DNA of 64,000 nt, taken from Chitinophagaceae bacterium UBA1931 (GTDB lineage: Bacteria > Bacteroidota > Bacteroidia > Chitinophagales > Chitinophagaceae). The translations under genes and the position numbers were made by a program. The stretch is from contig DDFJ01000003.1 of NCBI GenBank assembly GCA_002337125.1, forward strand, positions 248,001-312,000, written 5' to 3'. Positions 8,784-18,543 of this stretch are shown here, piece by piece. Below the pieces are notes generated by a model. It did no database searches, was not told the DNA's origin, and saw only the letters and a program-made list of their open reading frames with translations. Position 1 is the stretch's first letter. Each line of letters begins with the position of its first letter.

Positions 8784-9356
8784 CTATTTGTAATGATGTT
8801 TGATAAGATAAAACAATCCTACCTGGAAATTCTGATTGTAAAGATCTCTTGATCCACCTTCATTAATACGGGTAATTCCCTGTATATAACGGGCATCAAC
8901 ACCCAGCCCGGATTTACCTACATAACTGGCACCGAATGTCCATCCAAAATCAGCTGGTTTAAAAGCATCTTTTGCTTCTGTTTTTACATCGTTCTGAACA
9001 TAATTGGCTGCAGCCAGTAAACCAAGCTGCGGACCGGTTTGCAACCGGAATCCTTTATTAAACATATACTGAACCTGCACAGGAATATTTATGTAATGAA
9101 GGTTAATTTCACCACCCGGTATTTTTGCACCTTGTCCTGAATACATTATTTCAGGTTGCAAGGCCCATGATTGATTAAGATGAATATGAGCCAATCCTCC
9201 TGCATTAAACCATGCTTTTGATTGATAATCTCCGTTAGGTGAACTACCAAAATTTGTAACGTTTAATCCTGCTTTGAGTCCGTAATGCACATGCTCTTGT
9301 GCTGTTACACATAGTGATAACAGCAACATCACTGCTGAAAAAAATAATACTTTCAT
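8784..9356 (-). CDS. PorT-type outer-membrane beta-barrel protein
   Basis: The start at 9356 gives 190 residues opening with a signal peptide MKVLFFSAVMLLLSLCVTAQ; the longer in-frame start at 9440 would place 28 unlikely residues in front. The mature protein has the usual opening HYGLKAGLNVTNFG, alternating strands such as HYINIPVQVQYMF and FRLQTGPQLGLLAAANYV, and a final strand FQVGLFYLIKHHYK. This fits the eight-stranded outer-membrane barrel family common in Bacteroidota. The role is unknown. A strong hairpin follows it. Confidence 0.82.
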   Translation of the reverse strand: MKVLFFSAVMLLLSLCVTAQEHVHYGLKAGLNVTNFGSSPNGDYQSKAWFNAGGLAHIHLNQSWALQPEIMYSGQGAKIPGGEINLHYINIPVQVQYMFNKGFRLQTGPQLGLLAAANYVQNDVKTEAKDAFKPADFGWTFGASYVGKSGLGVDARYIQGITRINEGGSRDLYNQNFQVGLFYLIKHHYK

Positions 9357-9565
9357 TGCAATTGATTTTAATGAATAATATCGTTTCATAAAACAAACTT
9401 GCACCTCAAAAAACCATGCCAAAGAACTGATGATCTGCAATTCATTGCCTCATTTCATTCATCAACAATTTTTTAATAACATCAGTTTTCCACTGTTCAA
9501 AGCCGTAACAAAGTTTGAATCATGCAATTAATTACGGAGTGAAAAAAGTCCCTGGTAAATGTGCA

Positions 9566-9598
9566 TAAAAAAAGATCGTTCTTTTGGAACGATCTTTT
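9566..9598 (-). terminator. Terminator after pruA
   Basis: A stem of 12 bp (arms 9570-9581 and 9587-9598, GAACGATCTTTT) with a 5-base loop lies 27 bases past the pruA stop. It is followed on the minus strand by TTTTTTTATGC, a classical intrinsic terminator. Confidence 0.85.
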
Positions 9599-9625
9599 CA
9601 TTATGATTTGCATTCATCAATAAAA

Positions 9626-11257
9626 TTATTCTTCGCCAAGAAACGGATAGCGGTAATCAGTTGGCGGATTAAATGTTTCTTTAATTGTACGTGCACTTAA
9701 CCAACGATAAAGATTCAGAATACTTCCAGCCTTATCATTCGTGCCACTTCCTCTTGCACCACCAAATGGTTGCTGACCAACTACTGCACCTGTAGGTTTA
9801 TCATTGATATAAAAATTACCAGCAGCATTACGGAGTTTGGCAGTTGCTGATTCAGTTGCTTCCCTGTCTTGCGAAATCACAGAACCCGTAAGAGCATAAG
9901 GTGAAGTCTGATCAACCAGCTTCAATGTTTCTTCAAATGAATTAGCAGGATAAACGTAAATGGTTAATACTGGTCCGAAGATTTCTTCGCACATGGTTAC
10001 ATATTTCGGATCCAATGCTTCAATGACAGTAGGCTGAATAAAGTAACCGTTTTTCTTACTGCATTCACCACCGGCAATAATTGCTGCTTTCTTTGAACGT
10101 TTTGCTCCATCAATATATGCCTTGATGCTGTCGAAACTTTTTTCATCAATAACTGCATTGATAAAATTGGTAAAATCTTCCACAGTTCCCATTTTAAAAC
10201 TGTTGATACCTGCAACCAGTTTCTTCTTTACTTTATCTGCAATGTTTGATGGGATGTATGCTCTTGATGCTGCTGAACATTTCTGTCCCTGGTATTCAAA
10301 TGCACCACGTAGTAATGCAGTTGCCACAACATCAGGATCAGCACTCTTGTGAGCAATCACAAAATCCTTACCACCTGTTTCACCAACAATACGTGGATAA
10401 GAACGGTACATACCCATATTCTTTCCAATGGTTTCCCACATGTTGTTGAACACACCAGTTGAACCGGTGAAATGAACACCGGCAAATTCTTTATGATTAA
10501 AGCAAACCTGTCCTACAGTTGGACCACTTACATAAACCAGGTTAATCACACCATCAGGCAAACCAGCTTCTTTCAGAATCTTCATGAACATCTGTGCACT
10601 GTACACCTGTGTGTTGGCACATTTCCACACAACCACATTGCCGCACATGGCTGCACTTGTTGGCAGGTTGCCACCAATAGCTGTAAAGTTGAACGGTGTT
10701 ACTGCAAGCACAAATCCTTCCAGCGGACGATACTCCATTCTGTTATGCATACCTGCACCGCTGATGGGTTGCTGGCGGTATATTTCACTTAAGAAATGAA
10801 CATTGAAACGAAGGAAGTCGATAATCTCACATGCAGAATCAATCTCAGCCTGGAAAGCATTTTTGCTTTGGCCAAGCATTGTTGTTGCATTCATGTACGG
10901 ACGGTACTTCGTTGCAATCAAATCGGCTGCACGCAGAAAAATATTTGCCCTGCTTTCCCAACTCATGTTTGCCCAGCTTTCTTTTGCTGCAAGAGCTGCA
11001 TCAATTGCCTGCTGTACATGTTTTTCATCACCGGTGTGAAAATAACCCAGCACATGCTGATGCTCGTGTGGCGGACGAATAGCTGATTTTTTATTTGTAC
11101 GAACTTCTTTGTTTCCGATGTACATGGGCACATCCAGTTCTTTGCTTTTCAGTTCAGCAAGTACTTCTTTTAAACGCTTTTTCTCTGCCGATCCGGGAGC
11201 ATAATTCAACACCGGTTCATTAACCGGCATGGGATAATTGAAATAACCGAGATTCAT
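9626..11257 (-). CDS. pruA: L-glutamate gamma-semialdehyde dehydrogenase (1-pyrroline-5-carboxylate dehydrogenase)
   Basis: Oxidises glutamate semialdehyde to glutamate, the second step of proline degradation. I use the start at 11257 (MNLGYFNYPMPVNEPV), giving 543 residues, the usual length of the stand-alone enzyme; the start at 11329 would add an arginine-rich extension overlapping prfB. Aldehyde-dehydrogenase signatures are the catalytic-glutamate stretch VGETGGKDFV, the catalytic cysteine in QGQKCSAASRAY, and EEIFGPVL. Proline dehydrogenase is not adjacent. It lies 49 bases downstream of prfB on the same strand. Confidence 0.96.
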   Translation of the reverse strand: MNLGYFNYPMPVNEPVLNYAPGSAEKKRLKEVLAELKSKELDVPMYIGNKEVRTNKKSAIRPPHEHQHVLGYFHTGDEKHVQQAIDAALAAKESWANMSWESRANIFLRAADLIATKYRPYMNATTMLGQSKNAFQAEIDSACEIIDFLRFNVHFLSEIYRQQPISGAGMHNRMEYRPLEGFVLAVTPFNFTAIGGNLPTSAAMCGNVVVWKCANTQVYSAQMFMKILKEAGLPDGVINLVYVSGPTVGQVCFNHKEFAGVHFTGSTGVFNNMWETIGKNMGMYRSYPRIVGETGGKDFVIAHKSADPDVVATALLRGAFEYQGQKCSAASRAYIPSNIADKVKKKLVAGINSFKMGTVEDFTNFINAVIDEKSFDSIKAYIDGAKRSKKAAIIAGGECSKKNGYFIQPTVIEALDPKYVTMCEEIFGPVLTIYVYPANSFEETLKLVDQTSPYALTGSVISQDREATESATAKLRNAAGNFYINDKPTGAVVGQQPFGGARGSGTNDKAGSILNLYRWLSARTIKETFNPPTDYRYPFLGEE

Positions 11258-11306
11258 AATGCTTTTTTTACGATTATATAAATTGGTTAATGTTGGTCGC
11301 AGTTCA

Positions 11307-12399
11307 TCAACTCTCCGCCTCTTTCTCACTCATCAAATAAGCTTTGATAAATCCATCCAGTTCACCATCCATTACCGGCTGCACATTTCCTACTTCAAAA
11401 TCAGTACGGTGATCTTTAATCATTTTATACGGATGGAACACATAACTTCTTATCTGGCTTCCCCATTCAATTTTTTTCTTGTTGGCATTGGTCGCATCTT
11501 TCAGCTCATTGCGTTTGCGTAGTTCTTCTTCATACAAACGGCTCTTCAGCATCGTCATTGCTTTTTCACGGTTGCCCAGCTGCGAACGTTCTGTTTGGCA
11601 CACCACTACAATACCCGTAGGAATATGTGTTAAGAATACTTTTGTTTCTACTTTGTTTACGTTCTGTCCACCGGCACCACCGCTTCGTGCAGTTTCCATT
11701 TTTACATCGCTGTCTTTGATATCTATATCAATCGTATCATCAACTAACGGGTACACATACACACTTGCAAACGATGTATGCCTGCGTGCATTACTGTCAA
11801 AAGGTGAAATACGCACCAAGCGATGCACACCATTTTCAGCTTTCAGAAAACCATAAGCAAACGGACCTTCAAATTGGTAAGTACAGGTTTTAATACCGGC
11901 ACCATCACCATCCTGCCAATCGAGTTCAGTTACTTTCCAACCCTGGCGTTCGCCATACATGCGGTACATACGTGCAAGTATCTGCGCCCAGTCCTGGCTT
12001 TCAGTTCCACCTGCACCAGAATTAATCTGAAGCACTGCAGGCAGTTCATCTTCCGGCTGGTTTAATGTACTCTTAAACTCTGCATCTTCAATTGCATTTA
12101 CGGCATTGTCGTATGCTTCTTTTGTTTCTTCTTCAGTGGCATCGCCAGCTTTCCAGAATTCAAACAGCACAGCAAAATCTTCAACAGCAGTACTGGTTTG
12201 GTCATAAAGACCTACCCAATATTCATTGTTTTTAATTTCTTTCAGAATTTCTGTTGCACGCTTATTATCGTCCCAGAAGCCGGGGCTCAGAGATAGTTGT
12301 TTGTCCTCTGCAATTTTGTATTGTCGGTTCTCGACGTCAAAGAAACCTCCTCAGGACAAGAATGCGTTCCCTTATATCGTTTAATTTTTCAATTGTCAT
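11307..12399 (-). CDS. prfB: Peptide chain release factor 2 with programmed +1 frameshift
   Basis: Recognises UGA and UAA and releases the finished peptide. The first 20 codons run from ATG at 12399 to a CTT codon followed by in-frame TGA at 12339-12337. Reading resumes one base on, at GAC (12338), and continues to 11307, giving 363 residues (E. coli 365). The slip site CTTTGAC is preceded by an internal Shine-Dalgarno AGGAGGT, as in the classical RF2 autoregulatory frameshift. Family motifs are SPFDSNARRHTSF (SPF anticodon-like tripeptide) and SGGAGGQNVNK (GGQ). The ATG at 12170 gives only a fragment and is not the real start. Confidence 0.96.
12335..12352 (-). promoter_or_regulatory. RF2 programmed frameshift site
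   Basis: On the minus strand AGGAGGT precedes TTCTTTGAC. The internal Shine-Dalgarno-like element, the CTT slip codon and the TGA followed by C are all in the canonical arrangement. RF2 shortage stalls the ribosome at the UGA and favours the +1 slip, so RF2 controls its own level. Confidence 0.93.
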
Positions 12400-12708
12400 A
12401 ACGGGTGCAAATGTAAGGTAATTTTCCACGATACTACCATCCGTTAGAAACGTTTGCGCAAACAGCTTTTGTGTTACCGGCAATAGTTTTTCATAGCATC
12501 GCCTGTTGCGTCGCACACTTGTACGTTTGGTATTTATGGCATCAATTATCTTAAGTGAAAAGTTGCTACAGGTCGTGATATAAATTAAAATATTGCCACT
12601 AAGTGAAACAAATCACAGAAACACAAGCGCATACGTTTGCACAATAAAATCTAACACAAATGCCATAAATTTATTATGGATCAAAAGCAAACCTAAAAAC
12701 ACGAAATT
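12400..12708. other. 309-base intergenic region with a palindrome and one copy of a dispersed element
   Basis: No open reading frame is supported here. The region holds the perfect 12-bp palindrome GTTTGCGCAAAC (12452-12463) and, at 12504-12555, a copy of an element also present near 48.1 kb. It must contain the promoters of prfB and of the small-protein/GLPGLI/TonB-receptor unit, but no strong -33/-7 pair could be picked out. Confidence 0.6.
12504..12555 (+). repeat. Dispersed intergenic element, copy 1
   Basis: The core TGTTGCGTCGCACACTTGTA (from 12504) recurs with few changes at 48095. Similarity weakens but persists beyond the core (GGCATCAATTATCTT here, CAGCAATTAATCTT there). The orientation is the same in both copies. 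Confidence 0.6.
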
Positions 12709-13053
12709 ATGAACACCATTTTATTACTTTCGATTCTTGCTGGCCTTAATGGGGATCCTACTCCCCCCCCCCCAGCTAATAATGTAAACAAAACTGATAA
12801 CGAAAAAACAAAAGTTTTAGAAATTCAAAAAACATCTTGCACAAAAACAGCCCGCAAAATTGCCACGTATGCTTTTTATTGTGAAAGTTTAGGATCTACA
12901 CTCGTTGTTACTGCTGGCGGTGAATGTTCTGCAACCGCCTATAACTGTGATATTGCACAAGCAACCGCAAATGAATGTGCTACTAATGCCGCAGCAGCTT
13001 CATTAGCAGTAAAAGTTGCAGAAGCTCAGGCTGAGTGCTCCATTCCCGAATAA
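12709..13053 (+). CDS. Small exported six-cysteine protein with a poly-C tract
   Basis: 114 residues that I do not recognise. A short hydrophobic start (MNTILLLSILAGLNG) is followed by a PTPPPP stretch, a lysine-rich linker, and an alanine-rich region with six cysteines (SCTK, YCES, ECSA, NCDI, ECAT, ECSI). The proline run is encoded by 11 consecutive C (12763-12773). Loss or gain of one C would meet a stop within a few codons, so expression could be switched by slippage. It precedes a GLPGLI protein by 66 bases and a TonB-dependent receptor, and the three are probably co-transcribed. Export is inferred from the hydrophobic start only. Confidence 0.6.
   Translation: MNTILLLSILAGLNGDPTPPPPANNVNKTDNEKTKVLEIQKTSCTKTARKIATYAFYCESLGSTLVVTAGGECSATAYNCDIAQATANECATNAAAASLAVKVAEAQAECSIPE
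12763..12773 (+). repeat. Poly-C tract (11 C) within a reading frame
   Basis: An uninterrupted run of 11 C encoding part of PPPP in the small cysteine protein. It is the longest G/C homopolymer I noticed in the window. Tracts of this kind are typical slipped-strand mispairing sites. Confidence 0.85.
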
Positions 13054-13119
13054 ACAAAAAAGTTAAATTAAATAACATTGCTTTTGATTCTTTTTACACC
13101 ATTTAACTCAAAAAATACT

Positions 13120-13848
13120 ATGAAAGTCATTACTATTTTACTATTGGTATTTTGTATTACACAGAGCACGGCTCAAACAATAGAAGCCCACTATACAGTA
13201 AAAAGAACTTTTTCTTTTGAAACAGATCCTGGCAAAAAAACAAGTATTGACCTACTTTATGACGGACATATTTATAAGTCAAATGCGAAAATAATTTCGT
13301 TTTTGAAGCCACTATACTTGCCCGATTATCCAAGTGGGTTAGTCGATTTACCAGTTTCCGAAAATGGAACTACAAATCAATTTATTCTTGATATAGATAC
13401 CGTGCAGTTTATTTCGATACATAATACAGATTCATTGCGTTTTTGGACTTACAATTACCGTTCTTTAGCACCAAAAGAATTTGTCAGCTTTATTTATAAA
13501 CCCAATTCCACATTTTGGAAAATATTGCCAGATACCAAAATAATTAACGGGCTTGAGTGTAAACATGCAGTTAGGATTTACAAAGAAAAAATAATTATGG
13601 AAATCTGGTACTATCCAAAAATTGATTTAGGCTTTGGCTTAATGGGGTTAAGAGATATACCTGGTTTAGTCGTTGAATATACCAGCGATAACACCGGTTT
13701 TACCTATTCACTAAAAGATTTTAAACTAAATGAACCAATTGATGATTCAGTTTTCTGGCCGGAAATTTTTAAAAAAGCAAAGTTTAATGAAAACACAGGT
13801 CTTAAGTCCGGTAAAGACAGTAAAAAATCATCTATCATGAATCAGTAA
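13120..13848 (+). CDS. GLPGLI-family protein
   Basis: The start at 13120 gives 242 residues with a signal peptide MKVITILLLVFCITQSTAQ; the upstream in-frame start at 13078 would bury the signal. The family motif appears as GLRDIPGLVVEY near residue 170, after a conserved IWYYPKIDLGFG segment. GLPGLI proteins are periplasmic proteins of unknown function found beside TonB-dependent receptors in Bacteroidota. Its TAA overlaps the receptor's ATG by one base (TAATG), so the two are translationally coupled. Confidence 0.88.
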   Translation: MKVITILLLVFCITQSTAQTIEAHYTVKRTFSFETDPGKKTSIDLLYDGHIYKSNAKIISFLKPLYLPDYPSGLVDLPVSENGTTNQFILDIDTVQFISIHNTDSLRFWTYNYRSLAPKEFVSFIYKPNSTFWKILPDTKIINGLECKHAVRIYKEKIIMEIWYYPKIDLGFGLMGLRDIPGLVVEYTSDNTGFTYSLKDFKLNEPIDDSVFWPEIFKKAKFNENTGLKSGKDSKKSSIMNQ

Positions 13849-16550
13849 TGATGAGCTGTTACAAAATAATATTGCTTGGATTGCTAACCTTTTTTCTTGA
13901 AACAGGTTCAATAACTGCACAGTTAAAGAATATTAACCTGCAGATAAAAATACTCACCGAAAAAAAAGAGCCTTTGCAGGATTGCAGTTTAAAGATTACC
14001 AGCAAATCAGAAAACCGGGTAATTGCTTACAAAAGTTTTGGAGCTGTCAATAGTTTCCTTTTTAAACTTTCCAGCGTAAAAGAAGATACGCTGGAAATAA
14101 CCACAAGCCATACCGGGTATTATGACGATACTACAATTCTGTTTGTTCAGTCTGGGCAATCATATATTGCTGAAATGGTTTTAAAAATTAAACCAAAAGA
14201 ATTACAGGAAATTATAGTGGGCGAAAATTGGGCGCAATGGAAAAAAGGAGATACCACTTTTTTTAATCCAAATTCATTTAAAGAACCCGGTCAGCGAAAA
14301 CTGGCTGAACTCATCAGTAACATTCCCGGATTTACCAAAACCGATAATGGATTGATGTATAAAAACAATCCTGTACAAAAAATTACAATTGACGGAGAAG
14401 AATTATTTGCAGATAAAATTGACTTACTGTTAGCCAATTTTCCAATACATGTAATCCAGAATCTGCAGGCAATCGAAAATCAGAGTTCAAATAACAAGTT
14501 GAAAGGCGTAACCGATGAAAAAAATGTAACGTTAAATTTATCAATCAAAAAAGAACATAAAAAAATAACTTTTGGGGATGCAGAAGCTGGCCTGGGAACA
14601 AACAAAAGATATTTAGTTAATCCAGTACTATTCAAAATCAGTTCGAAAATAAAATTTGGCTTAATCTCAAATTTCAATAATTATGGGCAGAAGCTTAGTT
14701 ACAATGAACTGCTACAAACAAAAGGCGAGCAATACATGAGTGCTGAAAATGGATCAATCAACCCAGCTATTACAACGATCAATGAGTTTTCTTCCAGCCG
14801 GTACTTGCGAAACAACCTTTTTAATACACAGCTTCAGATTAATTCCAGGATAAACAAAAAAATAAACAGTAAAACAGATTTTTCTTTTCTTGCCGATAAG
14901 CAAAAGCAAAATATATCAGACAGCTCATCAATTTTCTCTGGCAACGAGTACATATTTTCCAATTCTGCACACTACTCTGTTTTAAAACCAACCTTGTTTA
15001 AAATATCCGAATATCTTGACATTGACTTGACTAAAAAATCTGTTTTACAGGTTTCCTTTTCAGTTATAAAAGACATTGTACTCCAAACAGAATCGGAGCA
15101 GATTCTGCAAAAAAATTTATTTTATGAATCTCAATCGAAAATTAAAAACAACTGGCTTTCTTTTAGCGGGAAATTAAACTACACAAAACGTATTTCCATA
15201 AACAAAGCCTTCCAGTTTAAAGCAGAATATGGTCATTTCAATTTCCCGCAGGAAATAATGGCCATTTCCCCAAACTGGCAAAAACTATTTAACTTACCAG
15301 ACACTGCATATAAAAATTTCAATCAGTATTATTTAAATAAATCTGACTTCCTAAAAACAAATACTTCAGTTTTTATTAAAACAAAAAAAAGACTGATTAA
15401 TTATAATCTGAACATAGATTATAAGCGTGTACAGCTTAGCTCTAATTTAAACTTCAACTCAGCAAACAGTACTTTACCTGAAATTGCAATTCCCGGTTTA
15501 TCAAATTCAGGTGTATATGAAACAGGAAAAATCAGCACCAATTTAAAATATGGTTTCAAAATGTTTAAGCAGCCATTTTATATGATTGCTGATGCAGGAT
15601 TTTACTTTATTAATATTAACGAATCAAACAAACAAAACCAAACTATTAAACCTGCAATAGAAATTACGCTTGGTCAAAGACACAATTTTGGAAATATATT
15701 ACAATCAGAATTTAAAATTGCCTATAAAACCAATTCTCAGGAAATTTATAACCTGCATTCAAACATCTATCCAGTTGGGATTGCACAATTCCAGAATTAT
15801 AACACTCCGTTTATAGCAGAAAAATCTTATTCAGCATCAAATTCGCTATACTTTACTTTTAAAAATTCACGCTTAAGATTAACACAGTTAATATCTTTTA
15901 ATTTAACAGCACCACTTTATCAACAATCTTATACAGGAATTCTATCTTACAGTACAATCTCTGTTACAGGAAGCCGACCAACTTATTATTATTTTGCAAC
16001 AATTGACTATGTTTTTCCTGTTGTATTTCTGGGATCGAAAGTTACTATTGCCAACAACATTTTTACAAGCAGCCGTTTAATACAATTAAATTCAGAGATA
16101 AAAAAGACAAATACGACCAACAACAATATTTCATTAAAAATTCAACGCAACTGGAACAAAAAATACTTTCTTACACTTAAATCAGGGGTAGAAATATATG
16201 CTGTAAAACTTCCAGGCACCGTACAAAATCAAAGCTTTAAAACAAATACCAATTTGGTAAACGGAATAATATTGAAAGGCATACTATTTAAAACATACAG
16301 CTGCACTTTATCCATTGATCATTATAAAAACAAAATAACCCAAAACAGTTCAAACTCCATTTTATTTTCAGATTTTGAGATTGTGAAAAACATAGAAAAA
16401 CGAAAACTAAGTTTGCGTTTGAAAGCAGAAAATATTTTTAATCAAAAGCAATTTATTATTACAGAACGTTCTTCTCCATTATTTCAGTACTACTCCACGC
16501 TGCCATTAATCGGGCGAAACATTTTTGTATCAATCCGCAGGGAACTATAA
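13848..16550 (+). CDS. TonB-dependent receptor-like outer-membrane protein
   Basis: 900 residues. A signal peptide (about 1-24) is followed by a carboxypeptidase-regulatory-like domain (about 28-115, with DCSLKITSKSE and GYYDDTTI). A plug-like domain follows at about 135-230 (ELISNIPGFTKTDNGLMYKN, ITIDGEELFADK), then a long strand-rich barrel to the end (NIFVSIRREL). This is the OMP_b-brl_3 type of receptor without a SusD partner. With the GLPGLI protein and the small cysteine protein it forms an exported set. The gene is clearly richer in A/T and lysine/asparagine codons than the flanking prfB and dnaG, which is compatible with acquisition. Confidence 0.85.
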   Translation: MMSCYKIILLGLLTFFLETGSITAQLKNINLQIKILTEKKEPLQDCSLKITSKSENRVIAYKSFGAVNSFLFKLSSVKEDTLEITTSHTGYYDDTTILFVQSGQSYIAEMVLKIKPKELQEIIVGENWAQWKKGDTTFFNPNSFKEPGQRKLAELISNIPGFTKTDNGLMYKNNPVQKITIDGEELFADKIDLLLANFPIHVIQNLQAIENQSSNNKLKGVTDEKNVTLNLSIKKEHKKITFGDAEAGLGTNKRYLVNPVLFKISSKIKFGLISNFNNYGQKLSYNELLQTKGEQYMSAENGSINPAITTINEFSSSRYLRNNLFNTQLQINSRINKKINSKTDFSFLADKQKQNISDSSSIFSGNEYIFSNSAHYSVLKPTLFKISEYLDIDLTKKSVLQVSFSVIKDIVLQTESEQILQKNLFYESQSKIKNNWLSFSGKLNYTKRISINKAFQFKAEYGHFNFPQEIMAISPNWQKLFNLPDTAYKNFNQYYLNKSDFLKTNTSVFIKTKKRLINYNLNIDYKRVQLSSNLNFNSANSTLPEIAIPGLSNSGVYETGKISTNLKYGFKMFKQPFYMIADAGFYFININESNKQNQTIKPAIEITLGQRHNFGNILQSEFKIAYKTNSQEIYNLHSNIYPVGIAQFQNYNTPFIAEKSYSASNSLYFTFKNSRLRLTQLISFNLTAPLYQQSYTGILSYSTISVTGSRPTYYYFATIDYVFPVVFLGSKVTIANNIFTSSRLIQLNSEIKKTNTTNNNISLKIQRNWNKKYFLTLKSGVEIYAVKLPGTVQNQSFKTNTNLVNGIILKGILFKTYSCTLSIDHYKNKITQNSSNSILFSDFEIVKNIEKRKLSLRLKAENIFNQKQFIITERSSPLFQYYSTLPLIGRNIFVSIRREL

Positions 16551-16614
16551 CCCTTTGCCGGTATTTATATTCCCATCGAAATAGACAAATTTTTCTTCGT
16601 AATTTGCCAGCCAC

Positions 16615-18543
16615 TTGATTACACAGGAAACCATACAACAAATACTCAGCCGCATTGATATTGTGGAAATCGTTGGCGGCTTTGTAAAGCTCAAGAAAAG
16701 AGGCAGCAGCTATCTTGGTCTTTGCCCTTTTCATAACGAAAAAACACCATCCTTTACTGTTTCGCCAGCCAAGGAAATTTACAAGTGCTTTGGTTGCGGA
16801 CGCAGTGGTAATGCTGTAAGCTTTTTAATGGAGCATGAAAAGTACAGCTATGTTGATGCACTGAAATTTCTTGCTGCCAAGTACAATGTAACCATTGAAG
16901 AAACTTATTCTTCGCCCGAAGTGGTACAGCAGCGGCAAACTGCCGACAGCCTGTTTATCATCAACTCTTTTGCGCAACAGTTTTTTGCAAAGCAGTTGTT
17001 TGAAACAGAAGAAGGAAAATCAGTTGCCCTCACTTATTTAAAAGAACGTGGATTCAGGGAAGACATCATTCATAAATTTCAGTTAGGTTATTCACCGCAG
17101 CAAAGAGATGCATTTGCTGCTGAAGCCATTAAACAGCAATACAATCCAGAGTTATTGACAAAAACCGGAATTGTTGTTGAGCGTAATGGCCAGTTAGTTG
17201 ATAATTACCGGGAACGGATTATTTTTCCTGTTCACAACAACACCGGAAAAGTAATTGGTTTTGGTGCACGTATCATTGGCAAAAAAGAAAATGCACCGAA
17301 GTACATCAACACACCGGAGAACGAAGTTTACATCAAAAGCAAAATTCTTTACGGTACTTATTTTGCACGGCAGGCCATTGATAAAAATGATGAATGTCTT
17401 TTGGTGGAAGGTTATACCGATGTAATTTCTTTACACCAGGCCGGAATTGAAAACGTGGTTGCAAGTGGTGGTACTTCATTAACGCCTGATCAGTTAAGGC
17501 TGATAAAAAAATACAGCAACAACTTAACCATTCTTTACGATGGGGATGCTGCCGGTGTAAAAGCAGCCATGCGTGGTTTGGATCTTGCATTGGAAGAAGG
17601 ATTGAATGTAAGGCTGGTGTTGATTCCTGATAAGGAAGATCCTGACAGTTATGTAAATAAAGTTGGTGCTTCGGGCTTTACCGAATTCATCAAACAAAAT
17701 AAAAAAGATGTGATCCTCTTTCAGCTGGAAGTAATGCTGAAAGATGCCGGAAATGATTCAACCAAAAAAGCAGCAGCGGTTAACACCATTGCAGAAAGCA
17801 TCAGCCGCATTAATAAAGTTGAAGACTTTACACGCCAGCAGGATTATATTCATAAAAGTGCTGAGTTATTAAAAATTGATGAAGCAGGTTTGCATGCACT
17901 CGTCAATAAATTTATCCGTGAACGTGTAAGTAAGCTGGAGCAAAAACTTCCAACAGAAGAGGAATTGCTGCAGGATTCTTTTCCGCAGGAAACATTTGAA
18001 AATGCAACTGCACAACTGCTTTCAACCGATGAGCAAAACGAACGTGCTCTTGTGCGTTGCTTACTCGATTTTGGTTTGCTTCCGTGGGATGATGATTCAA
18101 CAACAGCTCAATTCATTTTAGCTGAAAGCGAAGAATGGGATATGATTGATAATCCTGAACTGCAAATGATCATTGACCAGTATAAGCAGTGGCTCAATAA
18201 CGGGATGGAACCTACGATGAAAAACTTTTTGTTTCATGAAGATCAGAAGATCAGTAAAGCGGTTGTTGCCCTTGCTGATTTCAGCGAGGAGATCAGTCCC
18301 AACTGGATTAAAATTTATGAAGCCGGTTTGCCAACTAAAGAAGATCTGTACCGGCAGGAAGTAACATCTGTTATTATTTACCTGAAGCTCCGGAAAATAA
18401 AACGCATGATTGAAGAAAATCAGCGTGACATGGAAAGACCTCATAACGAAGAAGAGTTGCTTACTCTCATCCGCACACATCAGCACCTGAAACAAATGGA
18501 AATGGAATTAACAAAGGAATTAGGAACAGTTATTTTGCGATAA
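16615..18543 (+). CDS. dnaG: DNA primase
   Basis: Makes RNA primers at the replication fork. The 642 residues start at a TTG codon (MITQETIQQILSRIDIVEIV in the usual position relative to the zinc finger). The CHC2 zinc finger is C37-H40-C58-C61 (CPFHNEKTPSF, CFGCGRSG). The TOPRIM domain starts around residue 260 with the glutamate in VEGYTDV and the DGDAAG motif, then DKEDPDSY. The C-terminal DnaB-binding region is present. The gene abuts the convergent PAP2 gene with no spacing. Confidence 0.96.
   Translation: MITQETIQQILSRIDIVEIVGGFVKLKKRGSSYLGLCPFHNEKTPSFTVSPAKEIYKCFGCGRSGNAVSFLMEHEKYSYVDALKFLAAKYNVTIEETYSSPEVVQQRQTADSLFIINSFAQQFFAKQLFETEEGKSVALTYLKERGFREDIIHKFQLGYSPQQRDAFAAEAIKQQYNPELLTKTGIVVERNGQLVDNYRERIIFPVHNNTGKVIGFGARIIGKKENAPKYINTPENEVYIKSKILYGTYFARQAIDKNDECLLVEGYTDVISLHQAGIENVVASGGTSLTPDQLRLIKKYSNNLTILYDGDAAGVKAAMRGLDLALEEGLNVRLVLIPDKEDPDSYVNKVGASGFTEFIKQNKKDVILFQLEVMLKDAGNDSTKKAAAVNTIAESISRINKVEDFTRQQDYIHKSAELLKIDEAGLHALVNKFIRERVSKLEQKLPTEEELLQDSFPQETFENATAQLLSTDEQNERALVRCLLDFGLLPWDDDSTTAQFILAESEEWDMIDNPELQMIIDQYKQWLNNGMEPTMKNFLFHEDQKISKAVVALADFSEEISPNWIKIYEAGLPTKEDLYRQEVTSVIIYLKLRKIKRMIEENQRDMERPHNEEELLTLIRTHQHLKQMEMELTKELGTVILR

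Noticed and set aside
9357..9440. Longer start for the outer-membrane barrel protein at 9440
   Set aside because: The signal peptide starts at 9356; the extra 28 residues would displace it from the N-terminus.
11307..12170. Reading frame for RF2 beginning at the ATG at 12170
   Set aside because: It lacks the normal N-terminal domain; joining through the programmed +1 frameshift restores full length.
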